This document shows positions 16,888 to 24,529 of a stretch of DNA of 64,000 nt, one piece after another. The stretch is from an uncultured Oscillibacter sp. (GTDB taxonomy: Bacteria > Bacillota > Clostridia > Oscillospirales > Oscillospiraceae), in contig CAJUBX010000002.1 of NCBI GenBank assembly GCA_910585165.1, positions 4,662 through 68,661 on the forward strand. The letters run 5' to 3'. Both the position numbers and the translations under genes were made by a program. A model generated the notes under the pieces. The model saw only the letters and a program-made list of their open reading frames with translations, ran no database searches and had not been told where the DNA came from. Position 1 is the stretch's first letter, and every line of letters starts with the position of its first letter.

Positions 16888-18039
16888 TTGAAGCGGCGGA
16901 ACAAGCGGCGGGCCGGAGGACAGGAGATTCCCCCGGCGGCGGCGCAACTGCGGAACTGGGAGAAGCACCCCTTCGGCATGCTGGGGGAGTACGCGCCGCT
17001 GCGCAGCGGGGAGGCGCGGCTGTACCGGGCGGTGCGGGAGGCCGTGCCGGTGGTGGACGCGGCCATTTACAAGCTGATCCGCATGGCGGGGGGACTGGCG
17101 GTCTCCTGCGGGGACCGGGAGGCGGAGCGGGAGCTGGGGGAATTTCTGCGGACCGTCCCCGCAGGGCGGGGACAGCACGGGCTGAACGCCTTTTTGGACA
17201 GCTACCTGGATTCCCTTCTGACCTGCGGCCGGGCGGTGGGGGAAATCGTCCCCGCCGCCGGGAACCGGGGGATCGCCGCCCTTCTCTGCGGGCGGGTGGA
17301 GGATATCGAAATCCGGGAGGGGGAGAATCCCCTGGCCTTCTCCGTCTGGGGGCCGGACGAGAGGGGAAGGATGGCGGAGCTTCCCTACCAGAACCTGATT
17401 TTATTCACGCCGCTGAACCCGGAGGCGGAGAACCCCTACGGCGTGTCCCTTCTGCGGTCCCTGCCCTTCCTGGCGGACATCCTGATGAAGATTTACCACA
17501 CCGTGGGGGTGAACTGGGAGCGGTGCGGAAACCTGCGGTTCGCCGTCACCTGCCAGGGCGGGCAGGGCGCCGCCGAACGGGGCAGGCTCCTGGCCGGGGA
17601 GTGGTCCCGGGCCATGCGGGAGACCCGGGGCGGCAGCGTGCGGGACTTCGTGGCGGCGGGAGACGTGGACATCCGGGTCATCGGCGCCGACGCGCCGGTG
17701 CTGGACAGCCAGGTCCCCGTGCGGCAGATTCTGGAGCAGATTGTGGCAAAGACGGGCATCCCGCCCTTTATGCTGGGCCTGAGCTGGAACTCCACGGAGC
17801 GGATGAGCAGCCAGCAGGCGGACATGCTCACCACCGAAATCACCGCCCTGCGGCGGACCCTGGCCCCGGTGGTGGAGCGGATATGCCGGCTGTGGCTGCG
17901 GATGAAGGGCTATGGCTGCGGCTTCCGGGTGGATTGGGACGATATCAACCTCCAGGACCAGGTGGAGGAGGCCCGGGCGGAGCTTTACCGGGAACAGGCC
18001 CGGAAGCTGCGGATTGAAAACGACGCCGCGGAGGCGTGA
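16888..18039 (+). CDS. Phage portal protein
   Basis: About 383 residues from the TTG at 16888, which has GAGGAGATGAGG in front; an earlier in-frame TTG at 16870 is possible but lacks a site. Signature segments of the portal family are VPVVDAAIYKLIRMAGG in the N-terminal crown/wing region, NPYGVSLLRSLPFL, and the C-terminal TGIPPFMLGLSWNSTERMSSQQADMLTTEITALRRTL, where the Pro-Pro-x-x-Leu-Gly element is typical. It would form the dodecameric DNA channel at the capsid vertex. It follows the terminase with four bases between. Confidence 0.85.
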   Translation: MKRRNKRRAGGQEIPPAAAQLRNWEKHPFGMLGEYAPLRSGEARLYRAVREAVPVVDAAIYKLIRMAGGLAVSCGDREAERELGEFLRTVPAGRGQHGLNAFLDSYLDSLLTCGRAVGEIVPAAGNRGIAALLCGRVEDIEIREGENPLAFSVWGPDERGRMAELPYQNLILFTPLNPEAENPYGVSLLRSLPFLADILMKIYHTVGVNWERCGNLRFAVTCQGGQGAAERGRLLAGEWSRAMRETRGGSVRDFVAAGDVDIRVIGADAPVLDSQVPVRQILEQIVAKTGIPPFMLGLSWNSTERMSSQQADMLTTEITALRRTLAPVVERICRLWLRMKGYGCGFRVDWDDINLQDQVEEARAELYREQARKLRIENDAAEA

Positions 18040-18057
18040 GACAGGGGAGGAAGCGGT

Positions 18058-18921
18058 ATGGAGAACTGGAAGGGACTGGCCGTCACGGAGGAGGACCTGG
18101 CGCGGATCAACGGCCTTGCCAAGGCGGAGCTGACGGCGGAGCAGGTGTATGCCTTTACCCTGCGGCTGTGCGACAACGAGGTGGACCGGGATTTCGAGCG
18201 CTTCGACAGCCAGGCGCTGGAGCGGCTGGGGGAGCTGCTGGTGGGAAAAAGCGGCATCTTCGACCACCAGTGGAGCACCCGGGGGCAGACGGCCCGGCTT
18301 TACAAAACCGAGGTGGTGCGGGAGAGCGGGGAGCGGACCCGGGCCGGGGACGAGTACCGCTGGCTGAAGGGCTGGGCCTACCTCCTGCGGACGGAGAAGA
18401 ACGGGGACCTCATCGCCGAGATCGAGGGGGGCATCAAAAAGGAGGTCAGCGTGGGGTGCAGCGCGGGAAGGAGCGTCTGCTCCATCTGCGGCGCGGAGAA
18501 CGGAGGCTGCGCCCACACGCCGGGGCGGACCTATGACGGGGGGCTGTGCTTCCGGGAGCTGAAGGACGTTACGGACGCTTACGAGTGGTCCTTTGTGGCG
18601 GTGCCCGCCCAGAGGGCGGCGGGAGTGCTGAAGCGCTTCGGCCAGGACCGGGAAGAGGACCGGGCGCTGCGCAAGGAGGCGGAGCTGGGACGGAAGTACC
18701 TTAAGGAGCTGCGGCGGGAGGTGGCGCGCCTTGCCATGCTGGCGGACGACGGGCTGGATGGGGACATCTTCGCCAAGGCGGCGCAGCACCTGGAGGAGCC
18801 GGAGCTCCTGGAGCTGCGGCGGGCCTACGAGGCCCGGGCGGCAAAGCGCTTCCCCGTCCCGGCGCAGCTGCGCAGAAGGGACGCGGGAAAGGCGGAGGAC
18901 GCGGAGGCGTTTTTGGTTTGA
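18058..18921 (+). CDS. Putative prohead maturation protease/scaffold
   Basis: The 287-residue protein resembles U35/S78-type prohead proteases fused to a scaffold tail. The likely catalytic His is H70 in GIFDHQW and the Ser is S131 in KKEVSVGCS; YEWSFVAVPAQ (175-185) matches the conserved C-terminal strand of the protease core. The last 90 residues are charged and helical, as in a scaffolding delta domain. An insertion right after the Ser carries C141-x2-C144-x6-C151-x-H153, a possible zinc knuckle. The position between portal and capsid genes supports the call. Confidence 0.7.
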   Translation: MENWKGLAVTEEDLARINGLAKAELTAEQVYAFTLRLCDNEVDRDFERFDSQALERLGELLVGKSGIFDHQWSTRGQTARLYKTEVVRESGERTRAGDEYRWLKGWAYLLRTEKNGDLIAEIEGGIKKEVSVGCSAGRSVCSICGAENGGCAHTPGRTYDGGLCFRELKDVTDAYEWSFVAVPAQRAAGVLKRFGQDREEDRALRKEAELGRKYLKELRREVARLAMLADDGLDGDIFAKAAQHLEEPELLELRRAYEARAAKRFPVPAQLRRRDAGKAEDAEAFLV

Positions 18922-18977
18922 GGGCGGCCAGCGGGGCGGCGGCCCTGTGCCGAAATAGATCGAAGGAGGAGAAGAAG

Positions 18978-19991
18978 ATGAGCTATCATTTTGAGAACGT
19001 GCGGCTGGAAAAGGGGATGTACGGCCGCAGCGGGAAGAGCTTCACCCAGACCCTGGAGGAGCTGGACCCCAGCGAGCGCTACCGGGGCACCCCCGTGGAG
19101 GGCCTGGACGCCTTCCAGCGGCAGCTCAAGCGCTTCAACATCCACGTCAAGGGCGCGGACAGCGACCCGGTGGAGACGTTTTTCCACACCACCGAGTCCT
19201 CCGTGCTGTTCCCGGAGTTCGTCTCCCGGGTGGTGCGCCAGGGGCTGGAGGAGGGCGGCATCCTGCCGGACATCACCGCCACGGTGACGCGGTTCGACGG
19301 GATGGATTACCGCTCCATCGCCTCCGAGCCCACGGAGGAGGAGAAAAAGCTGCTGGCGGTGGAGGAGGGGGCGGCCATCCCCGAGACCGCCGTCCGCACC
19401 CGGGAGAATCTGGTGAAGCTCCAGAAGCGGGGGCGGATGCTGGTGGCCTCCTATGAGGCCATCCGCTTCCAGAGGCTGGACCTGTTCTCCGTCACCCTGC
19501 GGCAGATCGGGGCCTACATCGGAAAGATGCACCTCCAGGACGCGATTAAGGTTCTCATGGAGGGAGACGGAAACGAAAACCCGGCGGAGGTGGTGAGCCC
19601 TGGCGGCGGGCTCAGCTACGACGCGCTGCTGGAGTTCTGGAACAAGTTCGACCCCTACACCATGAACACGCTGCTGGTGGGAGGCGGCGCCATGCTGAAG
19701 CTCTTGCAGCTCAAGGAGTTCCAAAATCCCCTGACGGGGCTGAACTTCCAGGGCACCGGCACCCTCTCCACGCCCCTGGGGGCAAAGCTCCTGCGGACCT
19801 CCGCCATGCCCGAGGGGACCATCATCGGCCTGGACAAGCGCTACGCCCTGGAGCAGGTGATCGGCGGCGAGGTGATGGTGGAGTACGACAAGCTCATCGA
19901 CCGCCAGCTGGAGCGGGCGGCCATTACCTCCATCTCGGGCTTTGCCAAGCTGTTCACCGGCGCGTCCAAGGTGCTGAAGCTCCAGGCCTGA
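18978..19991 (+). CDS. Major capsid protein (HK97-like fold)
   Basis: A 337-residue protein starting MSYHFENVRLEKGMYGRSGK at the ATG at 18978, behind AAGGAGG. The first 100 residues are a charged N-arm region, followed by an axial/peripheral domain pattern (EFVSRVVRQGLEEGGILPDI; GGGAMLKLLQLKEFQNPLTG; DKRYALEQVIGGEVMVEYDKLIDRQ, the last close to the E-loop/A-domain exit of PBSX-like capsids). It lies directly downstream of the protease. The fold is inferred from gene order and length. Confidence 0.8.
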   Translation: MSYHFENVRLEKGMYGRSGKSFTQTLEELDPSERYRGTPVEGLDAFQRQLKRFNIHVKGADSDPVETFFHTTESSVLFPEFVSRVVRQGLEEGGILPDITATVTRFDGMDYRSIASEPTEEEKKLLAVEEGAAIPETAVRTRENLVKLQKRGRMLVASYEAIRFQRLDLFSVTLRQIGAYIGKMHLQDAIKVLMEGDGNENPAEVVSPGGGLSYDALLEFWNKFDPYTMNTLLVGGGAMLKLLQLKEFQNPLTGLNFQGTGTLSTPLGAKLLRTSAMPEGTIIGLDKRYALEQVIGGEVMVEYDKLIDRQLERAAITSISGFAKLFTGASKVLKLQA

Positions 19992-20002
19992 CGGGTGCGG
20001 AC

Positions 20003-20362
20003 GTGGAGGAACGGATTTTGGAGCTGGCCCTGGCGGCCTCCGGAGGCGGAGAAGCAGACCGGACGCTGCTGGAACCCCTGTGCGCCGCGGCGCAGTCCGC
20101 CTGGCTCAGCCGCCTCCGGGAGGGCGTGACGGCGGAAGACTGCGGCGAGGCCCTGCCCTGCGCCGCCGCCTTTACGGCGGCGGCGGACCTGGCGGCGGGA
20201 GAGGGGGGCGCGGCCTCCTTCTCCGCCGGGGATATTTCGGTGAAGCTGAGCGGCGGCAGGGACCGGGCCGCCCAGGCCGAGAGCCTCCGCCAGGCGGCGG
20301 AGCGGCTGATGGAGCCCTTTGTCCGGGCGGCGGGACTCTGGGTCCGGGGGGTGAAGGGATGA
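20003..20362 (+). CDS. Head-tail connector (gp6/XkdH-region) protein
   Basis: A 119-residue, mostly helical, Ala-rich protein with a GTG start at 20003. Size, composition and place right behind the capsid gene match the helical head-completion (gp6-like/adaptor) proteins that dock under the portal. I see no diagnostic motif. Its stop overlaps the next start (ATGA). Confidence 0.55.
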   Translation: MEERILELALAASGGGEADRTLLEPLCAAAQSAWLSRLREGVTAEDCGEALPCAAAFTAAADLAAGEGGAASFSAGDISVKLSGGRDRAAQAESLRQAAERLMEPFVRAAGLWVRGVKG

Positions 20363-20673
20363 CCCGCTGGGTGGAACGGATTTTGAAGCAGTACGGGCAG
20401 ACGGTCACGGTGGAGCGGGAGGGCCGGGCGGAGGATGTCCGGGCCTTCCTCCAGCCGGTGAGGGAACGGAGGGAGAGCGGGCCGGAGCCCTCCGCCATCG
20501 GGGGACTGGACGGGCGGCTGTGGCTGTACCTGGGACGGGCGGCCCTGGAGAGCGGGGACGTTGTCTCCTGGGAGGGACGGCGCTTCCGGGTGCGGAGCGG
20601 GAGGCCCCACTACATTGGAGCGCGGCTCAGCCACTGGCGGGCCGTGCTGGAGCGGGCGAGGGAGGCCGAATGA
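20359..20673 (+). CDS. Head-closure/stopper-like protein
   Basis: A 104-residue protein beginning MTRWVERILKQYGQTVTVER. Its second half, GDVVSWEGRRFRVRSGRPHY and a terminal WRAVLERA, has the small beta-barrel pattern (V-x-x-x-G-x-x-Y/F-x-V) of XkdH-type minor capsid / head-closure proteins. It overlaps both neighbours by ATGA junctions, so it is coupled with the connector and the next gene. The function is assigned mainly from position. Confidence 0.55.
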   Translation: MTRWVERILKQYGQTVTVEREGRAEDVRAFLQPVRERRESGPEPSAIGGLDGRLWLYLGRAALESGDVVSWEGRRFRVRSGRPHYIGARLSHWRAVLERAREAE

Positions 20674-21173
20674 AGGAGCTGAGGCAGATCCGGGAGGCAG
20701 TGATTGCCGCCCTGCGGGCCGGAGGGCTGGCGGCGGAGGCCGCCTTTCCCGGGAAATGGGCGGCGGAGCGGAAAACGCCCCTGGCAAGCGTCGCCGTGGG
20801 CGCGGCGGAGGGCCGGGCCCTGGGGCTTGGCGGATACCTGGGGCAGACCCGGGACCGGGACGGCCAGGTCCGGGAGGTCTACGGCAAGCATCTGGAGGGC
20901 GAAATCACCGTGGAGGTCCGGGCGGAGCGGGCCGCAGACTGCGAGGAGGGCGGCGAGACGGCGGCGGCGGTGCTGCTGGGAAAGCTGCCGGAGGGCATCC
21001 GGCCCGGAGAGCTGAGCTGGGAGGCCCTGGCCTGGGAGAAGCGGACAGGGCTGTTCCTCCGGCGGGGAAAGCTCAGGTGCGAGGCGCTGTTTGTGGCGGA
21101 AAGCGGGGACGACGAGCCGGAGTTCCTGGAGTTTATCTTGAAAGGGGTTTTGAAGGATGAGCAATCTGCATGA
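20670..21173 (+). CDS. Tail-terminator-region protein (XkdI-like position)
   Basis: A 167-residue alpha/beta protein beginning MKELRQIREAVIAALRAGGL, with EGEITVEVRAERAADCEEGG and a C-terminal strand pattern (KLRCEALFVAESGDDEPEFLEFILKGVLK). In PBSX-type clusters this slot, just before the sheath, encodes the tail-terminator or neck protein. The start overlaps the previous stop (ATGA) and its stop lies inside the sheath start region (17-base overlap). No motif proves the role. Confidence 0.5.
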   Translation: MKELRQIREAVIAALRAGGLAAEAAFPGKWAAERKTPLASVAVGAAEGRALGLGGYLGQTRDRDGQVREVYGKHLEGEITVEVRAERAADCEEGGETAAAVLLGKLPEGIRPGELSWEALAWEKRTGLFLRRGKLRCEALFVAESGDDEPEFLEFILKGVLKDEQSA

Positions 21174-22215
21174 GCGGCCGGGGGTTTACTCGGTTTACGA
21201 CACATCCTCGGTGGTATCCGGCGGGCGGGCCGTCCGCACCATCGGCGTGGCGGCCAAGGCGGCCAAGGGCGAGGCGGACAAGCCGGTGACGGTGACGGGC
21301 TGGGCCGCGGGAGCCGCCGCCTTCGGCGAGGACGAGACGGCGGGAATGAGCACCATTTTGCGCCTGCTGTTTGAAAACGGCGCCTCCGCCGTGACGGCGG
21401 TCCGGGTGGCGGAGGAGGGCACGGCGGAGGACTATGCCCGGGCCTTTGCCGCCCTGGGCCGGGAGGACGCCCAGGTGCTGGTGTGCGACAGCGGCGAGGA
21501 GGCGGTGCACCAGGCCCTGCGCTCCGCCGTGGAGGCGGCCTCGGGCCTGCGGCATGAGCGCATCGCCGTGGCGGGCTGCGACGGGGCGGAGGTTTCGGAC
21601 CTGGTGGAGCGGGCGGCGGCGCTGAACAGCGAGCGGGTGGTTCTGGTGGGGCCCGACGCCCTGGACGGGGCGGGCAAGCCCCTGCCCGGCGTGTTCGCGG
21701 CGGCGGCGGTGGCGGCCCTGGCGGCCTCCGCCTCCGACCCGGCGGTGCCGCTGAACGGAGCGGAGATCAAGGGCCTGACGGGCCTCAGCCGGGACTATAG
21801 CGACAGCGACATCGACCAGCTGGTCCGGGGCGGCGTGACGCCGCTGGAGTGCGCGGCGGGGGTGGTTTCCCCGGTACGGGGCGTCACCACCCGCACCAAG
21901 TCCGGCGGCGCGGCGGACGCCACCTGGCGGGAGCTGACCACCATTTTGATCGTAGACGACGTGATCCCGGCGGTGCGCTCCGCCCTGCGGAGCCGCTTTT
22001 CCCGCAGCAAAAACACCGCCCGGACCCGGGCGGCCATCCGCTCCCAGGTCATTGTGGAGCTGGAGAAAAAGCTGGCGGCGGAGATCATCAGCGGCTACGG
22101 CGGGGTGACGGTGACCGCCTCCCCCGACGACCCCGCAGTATGCCTGGTGGAGTTCGGCTTCGCCGTGGCCCACGGGCTGAACCAGGTGCACCTGACGGTG
22201 CACATCGAGATTTGA
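21157..22215 (+). CDS. Contractile tail sheath protein (XkdK-like)
   Basis: The 352-residue protein starts RPGVYSVYDTSSVV-like and ends with the conserved sheath C-terminal domain: DDVIPAVRSALRSRF, ARTRAAIRSQVIVELEKKLA, followed by VEFGFAVAHGLNQVHLTVHI, a beta-handshake strand. Early residues PGVYxxY are the usual sheath opening. A sheath gene shows that the encoded tail is contractile (myovirus/R-pyocin type). It is somewhat short compared with PBSX XkdK (about 460), so it carries few extra surface domains. Confidence 0.9.
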   Translation: MSNLHERPGVYSVYDTSSVVSGGRAVRTIGVAAKAAKGEADKPVTVTGWAAGAAAFGEDETAGMSTILRLLFENGASAVTAVRVAEEGTAEDYARAFAALGREDAQVLVCDSGEEAVHQALRSAVEAASGLRHERIAVAGCDGAEVSDLVERAAALNSERVVLVGPDALDGAGKPLPGVFAAAAVAALAASASDPAVPLNGAEIKGLTGLSRDYSDSDIDQLVRGGVTPLECAAGVVSPVRGVTTRTKSGGAADATWRELTTILIVDDVIPAVRSALRSRFSRSKNTARTRAAIRSQVIVELEKKLAAEIISGYGGVTVTASPDDPAVCLVEFGFAVAHGLNQVHLTVHIEI

Positions 22216-22235
22216 GAAAGGGAGCGTGAGAAGCG

Positions 22236-22619
22236 ATGACGGGATTTCCCACCAGCGCCGACATCTATCTGGAGATGGACGGCAAAAAGGTGGCGGTGGT
22301 GCAGAGCTACACCGCCAAGGCCTCCAAAACCTCCCAGAGCGTGGAGGCCTTCGGCGAGAGCGAGCCGGTGGCCGCCATTGAGGGGCAGAAGCGCTACACC
22401 CTGGAGCTGACCAGGCTCTACGCCACCGACAGCGCCGTGTCCGACGGAATCAACTTCTATGACCTGGCGGATTTTTCCCTGGTGATCTGCAAGCCGGACC
22501 GGCGGGTCATTTACAGCGGCTGCCAGTGGAGCGGCATTGAGGAGGACGGCCGCCTCAACGCCATGGTGGCGGAAAAGGTCACGGTGGTGGCGGCCAAGCG
22601 CATCGAAACCTCCGCATGA
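22236..22619 (+). CDS. Tail tube protein (XkdM-like)
   Basis: A 127-residue protein with the tube-protein pattern: GFPTSADIYLEMDGKKVAVV, SVEAFGESEPVAAIEGQKRY (the conserved turn before the loop), YTLELTRLYATDSA and a final strand NAMVAEKVTVVAAKR. The length fits XkdM/gp19-fold subunits that stack as hexamers inside the sheath. It is immediately behind the sheath gene. Its stop overlaps the next ATG (ATGA). Confidence 0.85.
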   Translation: MTGFPTSADIYLEMDGKKVAVVQSYTAKASKTSQSVEAFGESEPVAAIEGQKRYTLELTRLYATDSAVSDGINFYDLADFSLVICKPDRRVIYSGCQWSGIEEDGRLNAMVAEKVTVVAAKRIETSA

Positions 22620-22933
22620 GAGAAATGGACGAGCTGCGGCCCCTGACGGCGGGACGGCTTTTGGAGCTTTGGCGGGAGTGCCGGAGGGAGGAGGACCCGC
22701 TGGAGCGGGTGCTGCTCTGCAACGGGCGGATTATATCCGAGTGCTGCTTTTTCCGGGGGGAGCGGGTCTACAAGGACGGGGCGGAAGCCCTTTCGGACCT
22801 GACGGGGCGGCAGATGGAGCGGCTGCTCCGCCGCCTGGCGGGGGACGGCGGTTTGGAGGACCGCCGCCCCCGGACAGAGCCGCAGAACCCGGCATTTGAC
22901 GCGGCGCGGTTCGCCGCGCTGCGGGGGGAGTGA
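22616..22933 (+). CDS. Small post-tube protein, possible tail assembly chaperone
   Basis: A 105-residue acidic/helical protein (RPLTAGRLLELWRECRREED, DLTGRQMERLLRRLAGDGG). It occupies the slot in which contractile phages encode the tail assembly chaperone (XkdN/TAC), between tube and tape-measure genes. A run of six G (22923-22928) lies just before its stop, and the -1 frame stays open to 23604, so a programmed frameshift as in many tail chaperones is conceivable. I do not recognise the family. Confidence 0.5.
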   Translation: MREMDELRPLTAGRLLELWRECRREEDPLERVLLCNGRIISECCFFRGERVYKDGAEALSDLTGRQMERLLRRLAGDGGLEDRRPRTEPQNPAFDAARFAALRGE

Positions 22934-22939
22934 GGCGCG

Positions 22940-23902
22940 TTGGACTATTTAAACTGGGAGCTGGAGCGGCAGAGGGCGGCGCTTTGGGCGCTTCTTGGCG
23001 GCGGGGAGCCGGAGGAGGACCGCCGGGGGGAAGCCTCCTCCCGGAAGCGGGAAACCCTGCCGGAGGAAGCGGAGCGGAGCGCGGCAGGCGTGAAAGCGGC
23101 GCGGGGGGACGGACCAGGGGAGAAGGTCCGCCGCCGCTGGGGCCGGGAGCGCGAAGCGGCCGGGGAAGCCCCGGGCGGCGGGGCTCCCGGGGCCTGGGAG
23201 GCGGTCCGGGCGGCAGATTGGGCCGCTTCGCAGGAAGAAAGCGGCGAACCGCCTGTTCCGGTGAGCGCCTGGGAGGAATTCCTGGACGGAGCGGCGGCTT
23301 CGGCCTGGGAAGGCCGGAGTGCGGAGACGGGCGCTCCGGCAAGATTGCGGCGGGCCGCCCCGGGAGAGGCCCGGGGCGCGGTTTGGACCGGAAAGAACCC
23401 GGCGGCGGGCCCCGCGCTCCCCGGCGGAGGGGAGGCCGGGATAGAAATGCCGGAAACGGCGCTTGCGGCGGGGGCCGCCGAAGGGTGGAGGACGGAGGAG
23501 GGCTTTTCCGCCGGAGGAGCGGCGGTTTTGGCCCCTGGCGGCAGGAGGGCCGCCGGGGATGGCTCCAGAGCTGCTTTCAGGGACGGTTCCGGAGGCGGGC
23601 TTGAGGAACGTCCCGGCGGCGGGTCCGGGGACGGCTTTAAGAGCGGTTCCGGGGAGGACTTCAAGGATGGCCCGGGGAGCGGTTTCCGGCCTGCCTCCGC
23701 CGCCGGGCGGAGCGGAGCGGCCCTGCCCGGCGGGCCGGGTACGGCGGGCAGGGCGGAGGGGGAAAAACGGCTGTCCCGGGCCCTCCCCTGGAAGGAGGGC
23801 TGGGAGAGCCCCGCCCTCCGGGCGGAGGCCGGAGCCAGGGAGCTGTCCCGTGCCGTCCAGCGGGACGCCCGGCGGTACGACGGCGGGTTTGCGATGTACT
23901 GA
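22940..23902 (+). CDS. Short low-complexity protein in the tape-measure slot
   Basis: A 320-residue protein with TTG start at 22940. Only the ends look structured: MDYLNWELERQRAALWALLG at the N-terminus and RELSRAVQRDARRYDGGFAMY at the C-terminus. Between them lie about 270 residues rich in Gly, Ala, Glu, Arg and Pro, including imperfect Gly-Ser-Asp/Phe repeats (GSGDGFKSGSGEDFKDGPGS at about 232-251). It has none of the long coiled coil or hydrophobic segments of a tape-measure protein, and several other frames are open here. This frame is preferred because codon use and the ends look real. Function unknown. Confidence 0.6.
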   Translation: MDYLNWELERQRAALWALLGGGEPEEDRRGEASSRKRETLPEEAERSAAGVKAARGDGPGEKVRRRWGREREAAGEAPGGGAPGAWEAVRAADWAASQEESGEPPVPVSAWEEFLDGAAASAWEGRSAETGAPARLRRAAPGEARGAVWTGKNPAAGPALPGGGEAGIEMPETALAAGAAEGWRTEEGFSAGGAAVLAPGGRRAAGDGSRAAFRDGSGGGLEERPGGGSGDGFKSGSGEDFKDGPGSGFRPASAAGRSGAALPGGPGTAGRAEGEKRLSRALPWKEGWESPALRAEAGARELSRAVQRDARRYDGGFAMY

Positions 23903-23956
23903 CAGGCCGGTGCGGCGGGGCGCGCCCCGCCGGGCCGGAGAGAGGGGGGACGCGGC

Positions 23957-24529
23957 GTGAGGCTGACGCCGATGCGGTTCAAGGAGTTCACATGGCCGCA
24001 CAACCCGGAGGTGTACACGGTGGAGCACCGGCGGCGGATCGCCGTCCACCAGGTTCCCTTCGGGCCGTGCGTGATGCAGGAGCTGGGGAGTGCCGGCCGG
24101 GTTTTGAAGGGGGAGGGCGTTTTCGCGGGGGAAGACGCCTATAAGCAATTCAAGAAGCTGGCCGCAGTTTTTCAGCAGGAGGGGCCGGGACTGCTGGTCC
24201 ACCCGGTCTGGCAGACGGAGCGGGCCTATTTTACGGCGCTGGAGGCCGTGGAGGAGCCAAGGCCCGACTTCGTGCGCTACCGCTTCGAGTTCTGGGAGGA
24301 TGGGAGCGGCTACAGCGGCGGGCTGAAGGCGGTGGAAGGCGGAAGCTCCGGCGGCGTCCCGGCGGGAAACGCCGCCGGAACGCAGAAGGTCCACACCGTG
24401 CGCAGGGGGGACACCCTCTGGGCGCTGGCCAGGCAGTACGGAGTGGAGCTGGCGGCGCTGATCCGGGCCAACCCCCAGATCAAAAACCCGAACCTGATCT
24501 ATCCGGGAGAGGCGGTGAAGCTGCCGTGA
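23957..24529 (+). CDS. LysM-containing tail protein (XkdP-like)
   Basis: A 190-residue protein with GTG start at 23957 behind GAGAGGGGGG. The N-terminal domain (RFKEFTWPHNPEVYTVEHRR, then FGPCVMQELGSAGRVLKGEG and FFxxxEDAYKQFKKL-like segment) is the phage tail/baseplate domain of XkdP-type proteins. The C-terminal LysM (about 143-190, VHTVRRGDTLWALARQYGVE) binds peptidoglycan or tethers to other tail parts. A Gly/Ser linker joins them. It overlaps the hub gene by a GTGA junction. Confidence 0.85.
   Translation: MRLTPMRFKEFTWPHNPEVYTVEHRRRIAVHQVPFGPCVMQELGSAGRVLKGEGVFAGEDAYKQFKKLAAVFQQEGPGLLVHPVWQTERAYFTALEAVEEPRPDFVRYRFEFWEDGSGYSGGLKAVEGGSSGGVPAGNAAGTQKVHTVRRGDTLWALARQYGVELAALIRANPQIKNPNLIYPGEAVKLP

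Noticed and set aside
22945..24394. Minus-strand frames of 357 and 481 codons opposite the disordered tail-slot protein
   Set aside because: They run against the direction of a tightly packed operon, overlap each other and the LysM gene, and have no start signals. Low sequence complexity keeps all frames open here.
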